Positions 26,351 to 34,574 of a stretch of DNA of 39,994 nt are shown here, piece after piece. Location: positions 1 to 39,994 of the forward strand of contig CAYVCG010000010.1 in assembly GCA_964449985.1 (NCBI GenBank). The letters run 5' to 3'. Within the stretch, counting starts at the first letter, position 1. Every line of letters begins with the position of its first letter. This DNA is from CAYVCG01 sp964449985. GTDB lineage: Bacteria > Bacillota > Clostridia > Lachnospirales > WRAX01. A program made the position numbers and the translations under genes. Below the pieces are notes generated by a model, which saw only the letters and a list, made by a program, of their open reading frames with translations, was not told the origin of the DNA and made no database searches.

Positions 26351-27496
26351 TCACTTTGAAATAAGCCTTAGAAGCCTTGGCCGATAAATGACCACGGCTT
26401 TTTTTGGGCAAAGCTCCTGACAGCAATAACAGCGTATACATTTTTTAATATCCACCACCGGCTTATCCGTTTCCATAGATATAATCTTTGCAGGGCAGTT
26501 TTCTACACAAATACCACAGCTTATGCAAGTCTTATGGTCAAAAACCGGCCTTTTCTGCAAATGCTTATCCACAAACTTCAAAACAAATTTTGGTGTATTT
26601 TTAGGCTTTGGCAAAAGGCTAACGTTCATTGGTATGTTAAAATCCTTAATGAAAAACTCCTTTATGCTTCCACCAACCAGTTCTACATCACCAAGATCTC
26701 CTGATACTATACCCCGCTTTATACACTCAGCAATCGTCGGAACCTTATTAAACGGCAGATTTATAATCGAAACGGCCACCTTATCCAAATGATAAGGGCT
26801 ATCCGATGCTATAACTGCATTGACTTTCCTTGGAGTTCCTGACGATGGGCCTGCGCCTTCCATGCCCTCAATTCCATCCATAAACGACAGTACAGGCTTT
26901 GCACAAAGGCAAATATCGATTAATGCATTCGCAAAATCCTTATATTCCGGCATATTTAAGTGATACTCTGCTTTCGTTATGCCGGGAACAATGCCAAACA
27001 TGTTTTTAACGGCGCCAGTAAACGTCATCATGCCGTGGGTTTTCAGCTTTGAAACCGATATAACCTTATCAACATCATTAAGCATATCCACAACGGTCAA
27101 GCGTTTTAATAAAAAACCGTCTTTGTTATCCCGTTGGGCCGATTTATAGTTTGTGTTTAGCCTTGCCCCTGTTTCCTCTGCGATTTGCTGCATCCCTGTT
27201 GCTTTGTATATCCCTCGCAGCATTGCTTCGTTAAAAGGCCCTCCGGGGCTATCACCGATAACAACGTCTGCCCCGTATTCCTGCAATAGCTCCACGAGTG
27301 CTTTTGTAAAAGTGGGATGGGTTGTTGCGGCCTCCTCCGGCCTTTTTTTCATAAGAAGATTAACCTTGATTAGAACCCTCTCGCCTTTATTAATATATTT
27401 TTCAAAACCTCCGAGGTTTTCAACACTTTGCGCCAAAACCCTCTTAACATCTTCATAATTATAGTTTTCACATCTTAAAAGAGATACGGTTTGCAT
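26351..27496 (-). CDS. DUF362 protein with C-terminal 2x[4Fe-4S] ferredoxin domain
   Basis: 381 residues from ATG 27496 (MQTVSLLRCENY); the earlier in-frame ATG at 27523 overlaps murG and only adds an atypical leader, and GGAAGG lies before the chosen start. The DUF362 domain fills about residues 15-290, with ATTHP, GDSPGG and KLKTHGMMTFTGAVKNMFG. Two ferredoxin cysteine sets follow, CISCGICVENCP and CIRCYCCQELCP (about 330-370). The family is associated with anaerobes, and its reaction is not established. It follows murG so closely that the two are probably one transcript. Confidence 0.9.
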   Translation of the reverse strand: MQTVSLLRCENYNYEDVKRVLAQSVENLGGFEKYINKGERVLIKVNLLMKKRPEEAATTHPTFTKALVELLQEYGADVVIGDSPGGPFNEAMLRGIYKATGMQQIAEETGARLNTNYKSAQRDNKDGFLLKRLTVVDMLNDVDKVISVSKLKTHGMMTFTGAVKNMFGIVPGITKAEYHLNMPEYKDFANALIDICLCAKPVLSFMDGIEGMEGAGPSSGTPRKVNAVIASDSPYHLDKVAVSIINLPFNKVPTIAECIKRGIVSGDLGDVELVGGSIKEFFIKDFNIPMNVSLLPKPKNTPKFVLKFVDKHLQKRPVFDHKTCISCGICVENCPAKIISMETDKPVVDIKKCIRCYCCQELCPKKAVVIYRPRLLRLISK

Positions 27497-27515
27497 GTAT
27501 TTATATATCCTTCCT

Positions 27516-28577
27516 CTAGTCAACAGTCTGCATTATAAGCCCCATAGCAGCCAAAACGCCATTCCCTAATTTACTGTTGCTCATAGCATTAATATAGACG
27601 TTTTTATTGTTATACAAATCATCTAAACAATCAAGTAATCTTTTTTCGTTTAGTTCTTCCTCCTGCAATACCTTGCTGAAACCTTGTTTTTCAAACGATC
27701 CTGCATTTAAAATCTGGTCTCCACGGCTTGCTTTTTTAGAAAGCGGAATAAGCAGGCTTGGCTTTTTCATTGCAAGGAATTCAAAAATAGCGTTTGCCCC
27801 TGCTCTGGATGCAATAATATCAGCGCACGCAAAAATATCCGCCAATTCATCTGATAAATATTCAAACTGCGCATAGCCCGCCTTATTTATCCCTTTATCA
27901 ACGTTGTTTTTTCCGCATAAATGAATAATATCAAAGCGTTTTAACACATCATCAAGACAGTTGCGCAAAACCTCATTTATTTTTGCAGAACCTAGGCTTC
28001 CGCCCATAAATAATACAACGGGCTTGCTGCCATTAAAGCCACAAAGTGCAAGCCCTTTTTCCCTGCTGCCGGAAAAAAGGTTTTCCCGTATTGGGGAACC
28101 TGTCAAAACAGCCTTTCCTTTTGGCAAATAATTGATCGTTTCCGGAAACGAAACGCACACCCGCCGAGAAAACGGTATGGCTATTTTATTCGCCAAACCC
28201 GGCGTTATATCAGATTCATGGATAATGACAGGAACACCGCAAAACCGCCCTGCTATAACAACAGGGACACTAACGAAACCACCTTTTGAGAATATAACAT
28301 CCGGCTTTATACGTTTTATTAAACCGATCGCATCACTCAGGCCTTTAATAACCCTAAACATATCCGTAAGATTTTTAATGCTTATATAACGCCGCAGCTT
28401 GCCTGATGATATGCCGTGATATGGTATGCCACAGTTGGTTATAAGTTCTTTTTCTATTCCATCTTTGCTGCCGATATATTCAATCGAAAAGCCGTTATCC
28501 CTAAGCCTTGGGATAAGGGCTATATTTGGCGTAACATGGCCGGCTGTTCCCCCACCTGTCAATATTATTTTTTTCAT
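27516..28577 (-). CDS. murG: UDP-N-acetylglucosamine:lipid II precursor transferase MurG
   Basis: 353 residues from ATG 28577 (MKKIILTGGGTAGHVTP); an ATG seven codons earlier adds MQECEAI and is less likely. The GT28 features are the N-terminal GGGTAGH loop, HESDITPGLANK, FMGGSLGSAKIN at the start of the second Rossmann domain, and SRAGANAIFEF for donor binding. MurG adds GlcNAc to lipid I on the cytosolic face of the membrane. It is outside a dcw cluster here; murC lies about 10 kb away on the other strand. Confidence 0.95.
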   Translation of the reverse strand: MKKIILTGGGTAGHVTPNIALIPRLRDNGFSIEYIGSKDGIEKELITNCGIPYHGISSGKLRRYISIKNLTDMFRVIKGLSDAIGLIKRIKPDVIFSKGGFVSVPVVIAGRFCGVPVIIHESDITPGLANKIAIPFSRRVCVSFPETINYLPKGKAVLTGSPIRENLFSGSREKGLALCGFNGSKPVVLFMGGSLGSAKINEVLRNCLDDVLKRFDIIHLCGKNNVDKGINKAGYAQFEYLSDELADIFACADIIASRAGANAIFEFLAMKKPSLLIPLSKKASRGDQILNAGSFEKQGFSKVLQEEELNEKRLLDCLDDLYNNKNVYINAMSNSKLGNGVLAAMGLIMQTVD

Positions 28578-28666
28578 AATAGCTTCACACTCCTGCATAT
28601 ATGTTTAGATTTAAATACAATTTATGCCTTTTTATAAAAGTTTACCAATACCTGCCATAATATTAA

Positions 28667-28696
28667 TTGAATATACTATACCAGATATGTTATAAT
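28667..28696 (+). promoter_or_regulatory. Candidate promoter of the ydcF-like operon
   Basis: TTGAAT (28667-28672), 18 bases and a perfect TATAAT (28691-28696), in the divergent spacer between murG and the YdcF-like gene. Confidence 0.6.
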
Positions 28697-28761
28697 AAGT
28701 CTGCCAAAATCGGCAAAATATTTTTTGGTATAGCTACATACCTTTGGAGATGTCAATTGTT

Positions 28762-29346
28762 TTGACAAAGAATAAACTAATAATATTACTTATATCAATA
28801 CTATGCGTAATTATGTTTGCTTATTTGCAAATTAATGTTATATCAAACCAAGATGCATTTTCCCCCAAACCTTCGGATGCAATACTGGTTTTGGGGCATT
28901 CTATAAACCCAAAAGACGGTACGCCGGATGAATGGATGGCTCTGCGTTTATTATCCGCTCTAGAGCTGTATAATGAAGGTTATGCAAAAAAGATAATTGT
29001 TTCCGGCGGAAAAGCTCCTGACGATGTTATGTCTGCTGCGGAGGCAATGAAACAGTGGTTTGTATATAACGGCGTTGATTCGGCTAATATCTTAATTGAG
29101 AATAAATCCGCAACAACAGACGAAAACTTTAAGTTTTCCAAGGTTATAGCTGACGAAAACGGAATCGGAAGCATCATCGTTGTTACAAATGATTTTCATA
29201 TATACAGGTCTATGATAATAGCCTCTGATTATTTTTCCGATATATCCGGTTATGCATCCGATGTGGATTTTAGTTTCAACAAGCTTTTGGCATATTTAAA
29301 GGAACCTTTTTCCATTATTAAGTATTACATTATCCGCTGTTTTTAA
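28762..29346 (+). CDS. YdcF/SanA-like DUF218 protein
   Basis: About 194 residues. I place the start at TTG 28762 because TTTGGAGA ends about 12 bases before it; an ATG at 28750 and a TTG at 28744 are in frame and possible but lack a ribosome site. One N-terminal membrane helix (about residues 5-25) is followed by a DUF218 Rossmann-like domain: DAILVLGHS, KKIIVSGGKAPDD, SATTDENFKFSK and VVTNDFHIYRSMIIA. The domain occurs in envelope-related proteins such as SanA and ElyC. The precise role is unknown. It is first in a three-gene unit. Confidence 0.85.
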   Translation: MTKNKLIILLISILCVIMFAYLQINVISNQDAFSPKPSDAILVLGHSINPKDGTPDEWMALRLLSALELYNEGYAKKIIVSGGKAPDDVMSAAEAMKQWFVYNGVDSANILIENKSATTDENFKFSKVIADENGIGSIIVVTNDFHIYRSMIIASDYFSDISGYASDVDFSFNKLLAYLKEPFSIIKYYIIRCF

Positions 29347-29373
29347 TCCTTTAAAATAAGTGTGGTGACCGCT

Positions 29374-30963
29374 ATGAGCGCAAAACTTAATATATTCCGC
29401 CTTATAAAAACGGCAACGGCAATATTAACGGCCGTCTTTATGCTTTCTTCATGCCTACCCTTTCAGGAAGGCATAGCCCCGCCGTCTCAAACCCCTATTA
29501 CGGATATCGTTGTTTCCAACGAAATCCCTCCGGCCCCTGATGACCAAGCCTCAGTCGCCGCAGAAATCGTGGAAGATGGCAAAGAAACCCGCAAGCTTAA
29601 TGACTATACTATCACAGCCGAAATAGCAAGCATGGAAAAGCAGGTTATAACAGGTATTGAAAAGCTATCGTATAAAAATCGAACAGGGAATGATCTGGAC
29701 AAGCTGCTTTTCAACTTATACCTAAACGCTTTTAATAAGGATTCTATTATGATGCCTTATTTTAATTCTTCTCGCAGCAGGGTATTCCCCGGCGGTGTTC
29801 CTGATTATGGATACATTGATATAAAAGGCGTTATTGTCAATAACGATGAGGCTCGATTTTTTGTTGATTCAACCGTTTTAACGGTGTTGCTTGATGAAAC
29901 AATGCTCCCTGATGAGATTTTTGAAATAACTGTGCAGTTTGAAGCATATGTTCCAAGAATAAATCATCGCACAGGCTCTAACAGCGAAGCAATCTGGTGT
30001 GGCAACTTTTTCCCTGTTATTGCTGTTTATGACGAAGCCGGATGGCACACAGAGCCTTATTATCCGGCCGGCTCTCCGTTTTATGCAAATATGTCTAACT
30101 ATAATGTTAAAATCACAACGCCTGTCGGTTGCAGTGTCATTGGAACAGGCGAAGAAACGTTTACGGAATCAGATGGCAAGCGACAAACCACCCTGGCAGC
30201 AAAAATGGTGCGGGATTTTGCGTTTGTTATAAGCGATAAATACGCCTTGGAAACAGCAAAAACAAATTCTGATATAAACGTTAATATCTATACGTTGTCG
30301 GAATCACCAGAGATTATAACTATGATGGTTGTCGCTTTAAAAAGCCTTGATTATTATGAATCTATACTTGCGAACTACCCTTATTCATCTATTGATATAA
30401 TAGAAACAAATCTTTTTGATAATACAGCCATAGGCTATCCGGGCATAATTTTTATTGATTCTAATTTTATAAAAAATGGCGATATAGACGAAGCTATTGC
30501 CACTGAAATCTGTCGCCAATGGTTCGGGAACAGCATCGGGGTTAATCAAATCAAAGAACCGTGGCTTACAGAAGGGCTTGTTGCTTTCATGGGCCAAAGG
30601 GTTTTGTATGACGATGAAGATATAAGCTCAAAAATGCTCGATGATTATGCAGAGCTTTCGGCAGGGCTTGAACATTTGCAAAATAAAATTTTGTCTCAGG
30701 ATTTAAGCGTATACACAACAGAACTTTCAGATTATAAGTCAATAAGCGTTACAAAAGCAAAGCTCATGATATACAGCCTATACCAAAAAATGGGAGACAA
30801 AATGTTTGACAAGTTTTTAAAATCATACTATACAAAGCATTCATTCCGTATAGCATCATCTAAAGAGTTTATCGCTTCTGCAGAAGAGGTTTATGGCAAA
30901 AGCCTTACAGAGTTTTTCGATAAATGGTTGACAGAAAGCCAGCTGCCCGGGCTTTCAGATTGA
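29374..30963 (+). CDS. M1-aminopeptidase-like lipoprotein, zinc site lost
   Basis: 529 residues from ATG 29374, with GTGGTGA upstream. A lipobox (MLSSC, cysteine at about residue 27) marks a surface lipoprotein. The body matches the M1 fold: N-terminal sandwich, then the position of the zinc helix reads TEICRQWFGN (T377, E378, R381) in place of HExxHxWFGN, and the third ligand Glu400 remains in WLTEGLVAF. The GGMEYP exopeptidase loop is also degenerate (DNTAIGYPG). With both zinc histidines gone it should not be a metallopeptidase, so a binding or structural role is likely. The surrounding sequence is intact and the frame is open. Confidence 0.82.
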   Translation: MSAKLNIFRLIKTATAILTAVFMLSSCLPFQEGIAPPSQTPITDIVVSNEIPPAPDDQASVAAEIVEDGKETRKLNDYTITAEIASMEKQVITGIEKLSYKNRTGNDLDKLLFNLYLNAFNKDSIMMPYFNSSRSRVFPGGVPDYGYIDIKGVIVNNDEARFFVDSTVLTVLLDETMLPDEIFEITVQFEAYVPRINHRTGSNSEAIWCGNFFPVIAVYDEAGWHTEPYYPAGSPFYANMSNYNVKITTPVGCSVIGTGEETFTESDGKRQTTLAAKMVRDFAFVISDKYALETAKTNSDINVNIYTLSESPEIITMMVVALKSLDYYESILANYPYSSIDIIETNLFDNTAIGYPGIIFIDSNFIKNGDIDEAIATEICRQWFGNSIGVNQIKEPWLTEGLVAFMGQRVLYDDEDISSKMLDDYAELSAGLEHLQNKILSQDLSVYTTELSDYKSISVTKAKLMIYSLYQKMGDKMFDKFLKSYYTKHSFRIASSKEFIASAEEVYGKSLTEFFDKWLTESQLPGLSD

Positions 30964-30982
30964 AAATAGGGAGGTTTTATTG

Positions 30983-32140
30983 ATGAAAATTGCTGTTATT
31001 GATTCAAGCGTTGCTGGGTTTGAACACAAGCTTAATAAAGTTTTAGAAATTATTACACAAACCCTGAGTGAGTTTGATGATGTGGAGATAGAGCATATAA
31101 ACCTTTCGGGTTTGAACCTGCCATATTATAACGGTAAGGATTCGTGTATTCAAAGCATTGTAGACAGCATCAGAGCCGCTAAAGGCGTTATCTTTGCCGC
31201 CAATGCAGGAGAGTTTGCTCCAAACGCTTTGATGATGAACTTTGCGGAGCATCTGTCTGATAAACACAACAATGGCATACTACAGGATAAAAATTGCCTT
31301 ATCGTCGTAACATCCGCTTATGGGGGCGAACGGCCTGCCGCAGAAACACTTTCCCGCATAATCGCTTCATTAAACGGATATGACGCAGGAAGGGTTATGG
31401 TCGGGCCTCAGTATCTCCCAACTATCCAAGAAAATGAAGATTTTAAATCTATAATAGAGCGCCAAACGGAGGATTTTTATCGTGTAATAAGACAAAACCG
31501 CAGATTTTTTATCCCTGTTTCATCGGCGCAAACAGCATCGTCATTTGACGCCAAGATAGAGCCTATGACCGAACAGCAAATTAAATCGCTGTTTGGAGAG
31601 GAAAGACAGACGAAATATAACGTTGATGATATATACGAAAAATATAGCCTTAATACGCTTGAACCCGAACATGAGAATAACATAAATGAACTATCGCGCT
31701 TGTTTGCAAAGAAGTATGTAAAAGAAGGGGAAATAGGGCTTGTTCCCAAAGGCGAGCGGGCTATTAATATAGACTACGCCTCTCCCAAACCCAGAATAAA
31801 GACATGCAAGCAGATGACGCAAAGCCTGCCGCATTTCTTTAAGCCTCAGTTGGCTAATGATTTGGATATTGTGTTCCAGCTTGCTATTAAGGGCACTAAT
31901 GACAAAGATAATTTTGAGGCTTATGTCGTGCTTAAAAACAATGAATGCGAAGTTATAGACGGAAGATCAGAACGAAATGATATAACAATCATGGCTGATG
32001 AAAAAGCATGGCTTGATATTTTGACGGGTAAAAATACTGCTCAGAAATCGTTTATGATAGGAAAAATAAAAGTGCGCGGAAATTTTGTTTTCCTTGCAAA
32101 ACTGGATCAGGTGTTTAACTTTTCAACAATGCTTGGATAG
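30983..32140 (+). CDS. Flavodoxin-fold (NAD(P)H-dependent FMN reductase-like) protein fused to an SCP2 sterol-carrier domain
   Basis: 385 residues from ATG 30983, 8 bases after GGGAGG. The N-terminal half (about 1-170) has the alternating strand-helix pattern of a flavodoxin/NADPH-FMN-reductase domain, with an Asn-Ala-Gly loop (AANAGEFAPNALMMNF) and VVTSAYGGERPA in FMN-loop positions. A variable linker follows (about 170-285). The last 100 residues resemble an SCP2 lipid-carrier domain (LDIVFQLAIKG to ITIMADEKAWLDILTGK, GKIKVRGNF). The combination suggests a flavin protein acting on a hydrophobic substrate. No signal peptide. The gene closes the operon. Confidence 0.78.
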   Translation: MKIAVIDSSVAGFEHKLNKVLEIITQTLSEFDDVEIEHINLSGLNLPYYNGKDSCIQSIVDSIRAAKGVIFAANAGEFAPNALMMNFAEHLSDKHNNGILQDKNCLIVVTSAYGGERPAAETLSRIIASLNGYDAGRVMVGPQYLPTIQENEDFKSIIERQTEDFYRVIRQNRRFFIPVSSAQTASSFDAKIEPMTEQQIKSLFGEERQTKYNVDDIYEKYSLNTLEPEHENNINELSRLFAKKYVKEGEIGLVPKGERAINIDYASPKPRIKTCKQMTQSLPHFFKPQLANDLDIVFQLAIKGTNDKDNFEAYVVLKNNECEVIDGRSERNDITIMADEKAWLDILTGKNTAQKSFMIGKIKVRGNFVFLAKLDQVFNFSTMLG

Positions 32141-32146
32141 CGCAAG

Positions 32147-32189
32147 ATTGGGGGGAACTTTTTCATAAAAAAAGTCCCCCCCAATTTTT
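32147..32189. terminator. Bidirectional terminator between the flavodoxin-SCP2 gene and rex
   Basis: ATTGGGGGG-ACTTTTT pairs with AAAAAGT-CCCCCCAAT around a short loop and ends in Ts on both strands. It serves both converging genes. Confidence 0.88.
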
Positions 32190-32194
32190 AGAGC

Positions 32195-32845
32195 CTACAT
32201 CTCCTCCCGGCTTATTGCGCTTTCATTAAGCCGATATGATAACGTCATAAGACTATCCGTCAGATGAACGTTTTCTACAACAACATCCGGCGGTGCATTA
32301 AGATCGACATGCGAAAAGTTCCAAATGCCTTTAACACCGCGCCGTATTATAATCTCGCTGACCTTTAAAGCATTCGCCTTAGGCAGTGTTAAAACAACTA
32401 TATCAACATGATTTTTTGTCAAAAAATCTTCGAGCGTATCCACGTCCTGCACTTCTACACCACGAATACTAAGCCCGATAAGCTTTGGATTAGCATCAAA
32501 TATAGCAATAAAATTAAACCCACGTTTTTCAAAGTTCTTATAGTTAAGCAGGGCTTGGCCTATGTTGCCCCCGCCGACTATGACAAGAGTATACTGCTTT
32601 TCCAAACCCAATATCTTTTGTATTTCTTTATATAAAAATTCAACATTATAACCATAGCCTTGCTGGCCAAAGCAACCAAAATTATTTAAATCCTGCCGAA
32701 TCTGGGAAGCGGTAAGCTTCATCTTCTCGCTCAAGTCTTTTGACGAAATCCTTGTGATTTTGTTATCAAGCAAATCACCTAGATATCTATAATACCTGGG
32801 CAACCTTTTTATGACCGGCACAGATATTTTCTTTTCATTATGCAT
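32195..32845 (-). CDS. rex: Redox-sensing transcriptional repressor Rex
   Basis: 216 residues, standard length. An N-terminal winged helix (about 1-80; LPRYYRYL, ISSKDLSEKMKLTASQIRQDL, FGCFGQQGYGYNVE) is followed by a Rossmann domain with GGGNIGQAL for NAD(H) and the C-terminal swapped helix (LTDSLMTLSYRL). Rex leaves DNA when NADH is high and so controls fermentation and electron-transfer genes. It has a good promoter and is divergent from glpK, which may be a target (see 32950-32967). Confidence 0.96.
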   Translation of the reverse strand: MHNEKKISVPVIKRLPRYYRYLGDLLDNKITRISSKDLSEKMKLTASQIRQDLNNFGCFGQQGYGYNVEFLYKEIQKILGLEKQYTLVIVGGGNIGQALLNYKNFEKRGFNFIAIFDANPKLIGLSIRGVEVQDVDTLEDFLTKNHVDIVVLTLPKANALKVSEIIIRRGVKGIWNFSHVDLNAPPDVVVENVHLTDSLMTLSYRLNESAISREEM

Positions 32846-32882
32846 AAAGAAAAACCCCTTTTTCTAGCAAAAATTGGTATGC

Positions 32883-32922
32883 ACTTAGTCTAAGTATACC
32901 ATCTTTGCAAATTGATTGTCAA
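32883..32922 (-). promoter_or_regulatory. Promoter of rex with palindrome at the start site
   Basis: On the minus strand TTGACA (32917-32922), 18 bases and TATACT (32893-32898). A perfect palindrome ACTTAG-T-CTAAGT (32883-32895) covers the end of the -10 and the expected start, where a repressor would block transcription. It is not a Rex consensus. Confidence 0.6.
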
Positions 32923-32949
32923 ACTCTTTATGTCTAATACACTGTTTGA

Positions 32950-32990
32950 TTGTTAAAAAACTTTCAACCCTGTGAAACCTGTGTTATAAT
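32950..32990 (+). promoter_or_regulatory. glpK promoter with Rex-like operator on the -35
   Basis: TATAAT (32985-32990) lies 17 bases after a weak -35 (TTTCAA, 32962-32967). The -35 overlaps TTGTTAA-AAAA-CTTTCAA (32950-32967). Its left half is the exact Rex half-site and its right half matches four of seven positions of TTAACAA. Confidence 0.5.
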
Positions 32991-33033
32991 CATATAAAGT
33001 AGCATAAATTTTTGTGGAAATTGGGGTAGTCAT

Positions 33034-34530
33034 ATGGAAAAGAACTATATTTTAGCCATAGATCAGGGCACAACAAGCACACGAACAGTCATTTTTAATA
33101 AAAACGGGAATATTATATCCCAGGATTCCCGAAGGCACGAGCAAATATATCCACAGCCCGGCTACGTATCTCATAATGCAAAGGAAATTATGTTTAACGT
33201 ATTAGAAACGATGAAAAAAGCTATCTCCCTTGCCGGAATACGCGCGGAGGATATAAGCGGCATAGGCATAACAAACCAAAGAGAAACGGTAGTTTTGTGG
33301 GATAAAATAACCGGAGAACCGATATGTGACGCAATAGTTTGGCAGTGTAGGCGTTCCGCTGATATTTGCCGAAGGATTATAACAGATGGCATGGAACAAA
33401 CAGTACGAGAAAAAACAGGCCTTCTTCCTGACCCTTATTTTTCGGCTTCTAAAATCAAATGGATTTTAGAGAACATACCTCAGGCTAAAGTGTTGCTTAG
33501 CGAAAACAGGCTTATGGCAGGAACAATAGATACATTTATCGTTTGGAGCCTTACGCATGGAGAAAGCCACATTACGGACTATACAAACGCTTCTAGAACT
33601 ATGCTGTTTAATATAAACACACTGGATTGGGATAGCGATTTGCTTAGATATTTCAATGTTCCCCGGGAAATACTGCCGGAAGTTGTCCCATCATCGGGGA
33701 TATGCGCATATGTGAGCAAGGATATTTTCGGCGTATCCATACCGATTTCCGGCATAGCGGGCGACCAACATGCGGCTTTGTTTGGTCAATTATGCTTTAA
33801 TGAGGGCGATATAAAAAATACTTACGGTACAGGCTGTTTTATATTACAAAACACAGGCCAAACGCTTATTTCGCCCCGAAAAGGGCTTTTGTCCACAATT
33901 GCTTTTTACATTAACGGCAAAGCATATTATGCATTGGAGGGCAGCGTATTTTGTGCAGGCGCAGCTATTGAATGGCTTATTGACAGGCTAGGAATCGTTT
34001 CAAATGTTAGTGAAATTGAATATATACTTTCAAGAACAGAAGATAGCGGCGGTGTATATTTTGTGCCTTCCTTCTCCGGTTTGTCCGCCCCGCATTGGGA
34101 TGCATCCGCAAGGGGAACAGTTTTCGGCATGAGCCTTGGAACGAATAAAAATCACATTGTTCGTGCCGTTTGCGAATCTATTGCTTACCAATCAAAGGAC
34201 GTGCTTGAATATATGAGCTTTGCCGCAGGACAGCCAATAAAAGCGCTAAAAGCGGATGGGGGTATTTGTAACAATGATTATATAATGCAGTTTCAGGCGG
34301 ATATTTTGGGCATACCTGTTATAAAATCCGATGTTACAGAAACGACGGCTCTGGGGGCAGCCTATTTAGCTGGATTGGGGACTAAGATTTATAAAAGCTT
34401 TGATGAGATAAAGGCTTTGGAGCAGACGCATAAGAGCTTTTCTCCTCGCATGATTGAGGATGAGATGGAAAAACGTTATAGCTATTGGCTAAAGGCTGTT
34501 GAGTCCTCCAAGGTATGGCTTATGGAATAG
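33034..34530 (+). CDS. glpK: Glycerol kinase
   Basis: 498 residues, full length FGGY kinase. Features: DQGTTSTRTVIFN phosphate loop, GITNQRETVVLWDK, WQCRRS, the FGGY-type SGIAGDQHAALFGQ, and the C-terminal ADGGICNNDYIMQFQADILGIPV followed by ETTALGAAYLAG. It phosphorylates glycerol to glycerol 3-phosphate. No facilitator (glpF) or G3P dehydrogenase is adjacent. A start at ATG 33034 follows GGGGTAG. A strong hairpin follows the stop. Confidence 0.96.
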   Translation: MEKNYILAIDQGTTSTRTVIFNKNGNIISQDSRRHEQIYPQPGYVSHNAKEIMFNVLETMKKAISLAGIRAEDISGIGITNQRETVVLWDKITGEPICDAIVWQCRRSADICRRIITDGMEQTVREKTGLLPDPYFSASKIKWILENIPQAKVLLSENRLMAGTIDTFIVWSLTHGESHITDYTNASRTMLFNINTLDWDSDLLRYFNVPREILPEVVPSSGICAYVSKDIFGVSIPISGIAGDQHAALFGQLCFNEGDIKNTYGTGCFILQNTGQTLISPRKGLLSTIAFYINGKAYYALEGSVFCAGAAIEWLIDRLGIVSNVSEIEYILSRTEDSGGVYFVPSFSGLSAPHWDASARGTVFGMSLGTNKNHIVRAVCESIAYQSKDVLEYMSFAAGQPIKALKADGGICNNDYIMQFQADILGIPVIKSDVTETTALGAAYLAGLGTKIYKSFDEIKALEQTHKSFSPRMIEDEMEKRYSYWLKAVESSKVWLME

Positions 34531-34540
34531 ACAATATTTA

Positions 34541-34568
34541 AGGGTGGCTTTATACAAAAAGCCACCCT
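34541..34568 (+). terminator. Hairpin terminator after glpK
   Basis: AGGGTGGCTTT (34541-34551) pairs perfectly with AAAGCCACCCT (34558-34568). The tail is only moderately T-rich. It lies just before the convergent HELFH gene stop, so it may end transcripts from both sides. Confidence 0.75.
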
Positions 34569-34574
34569 ACTCAA

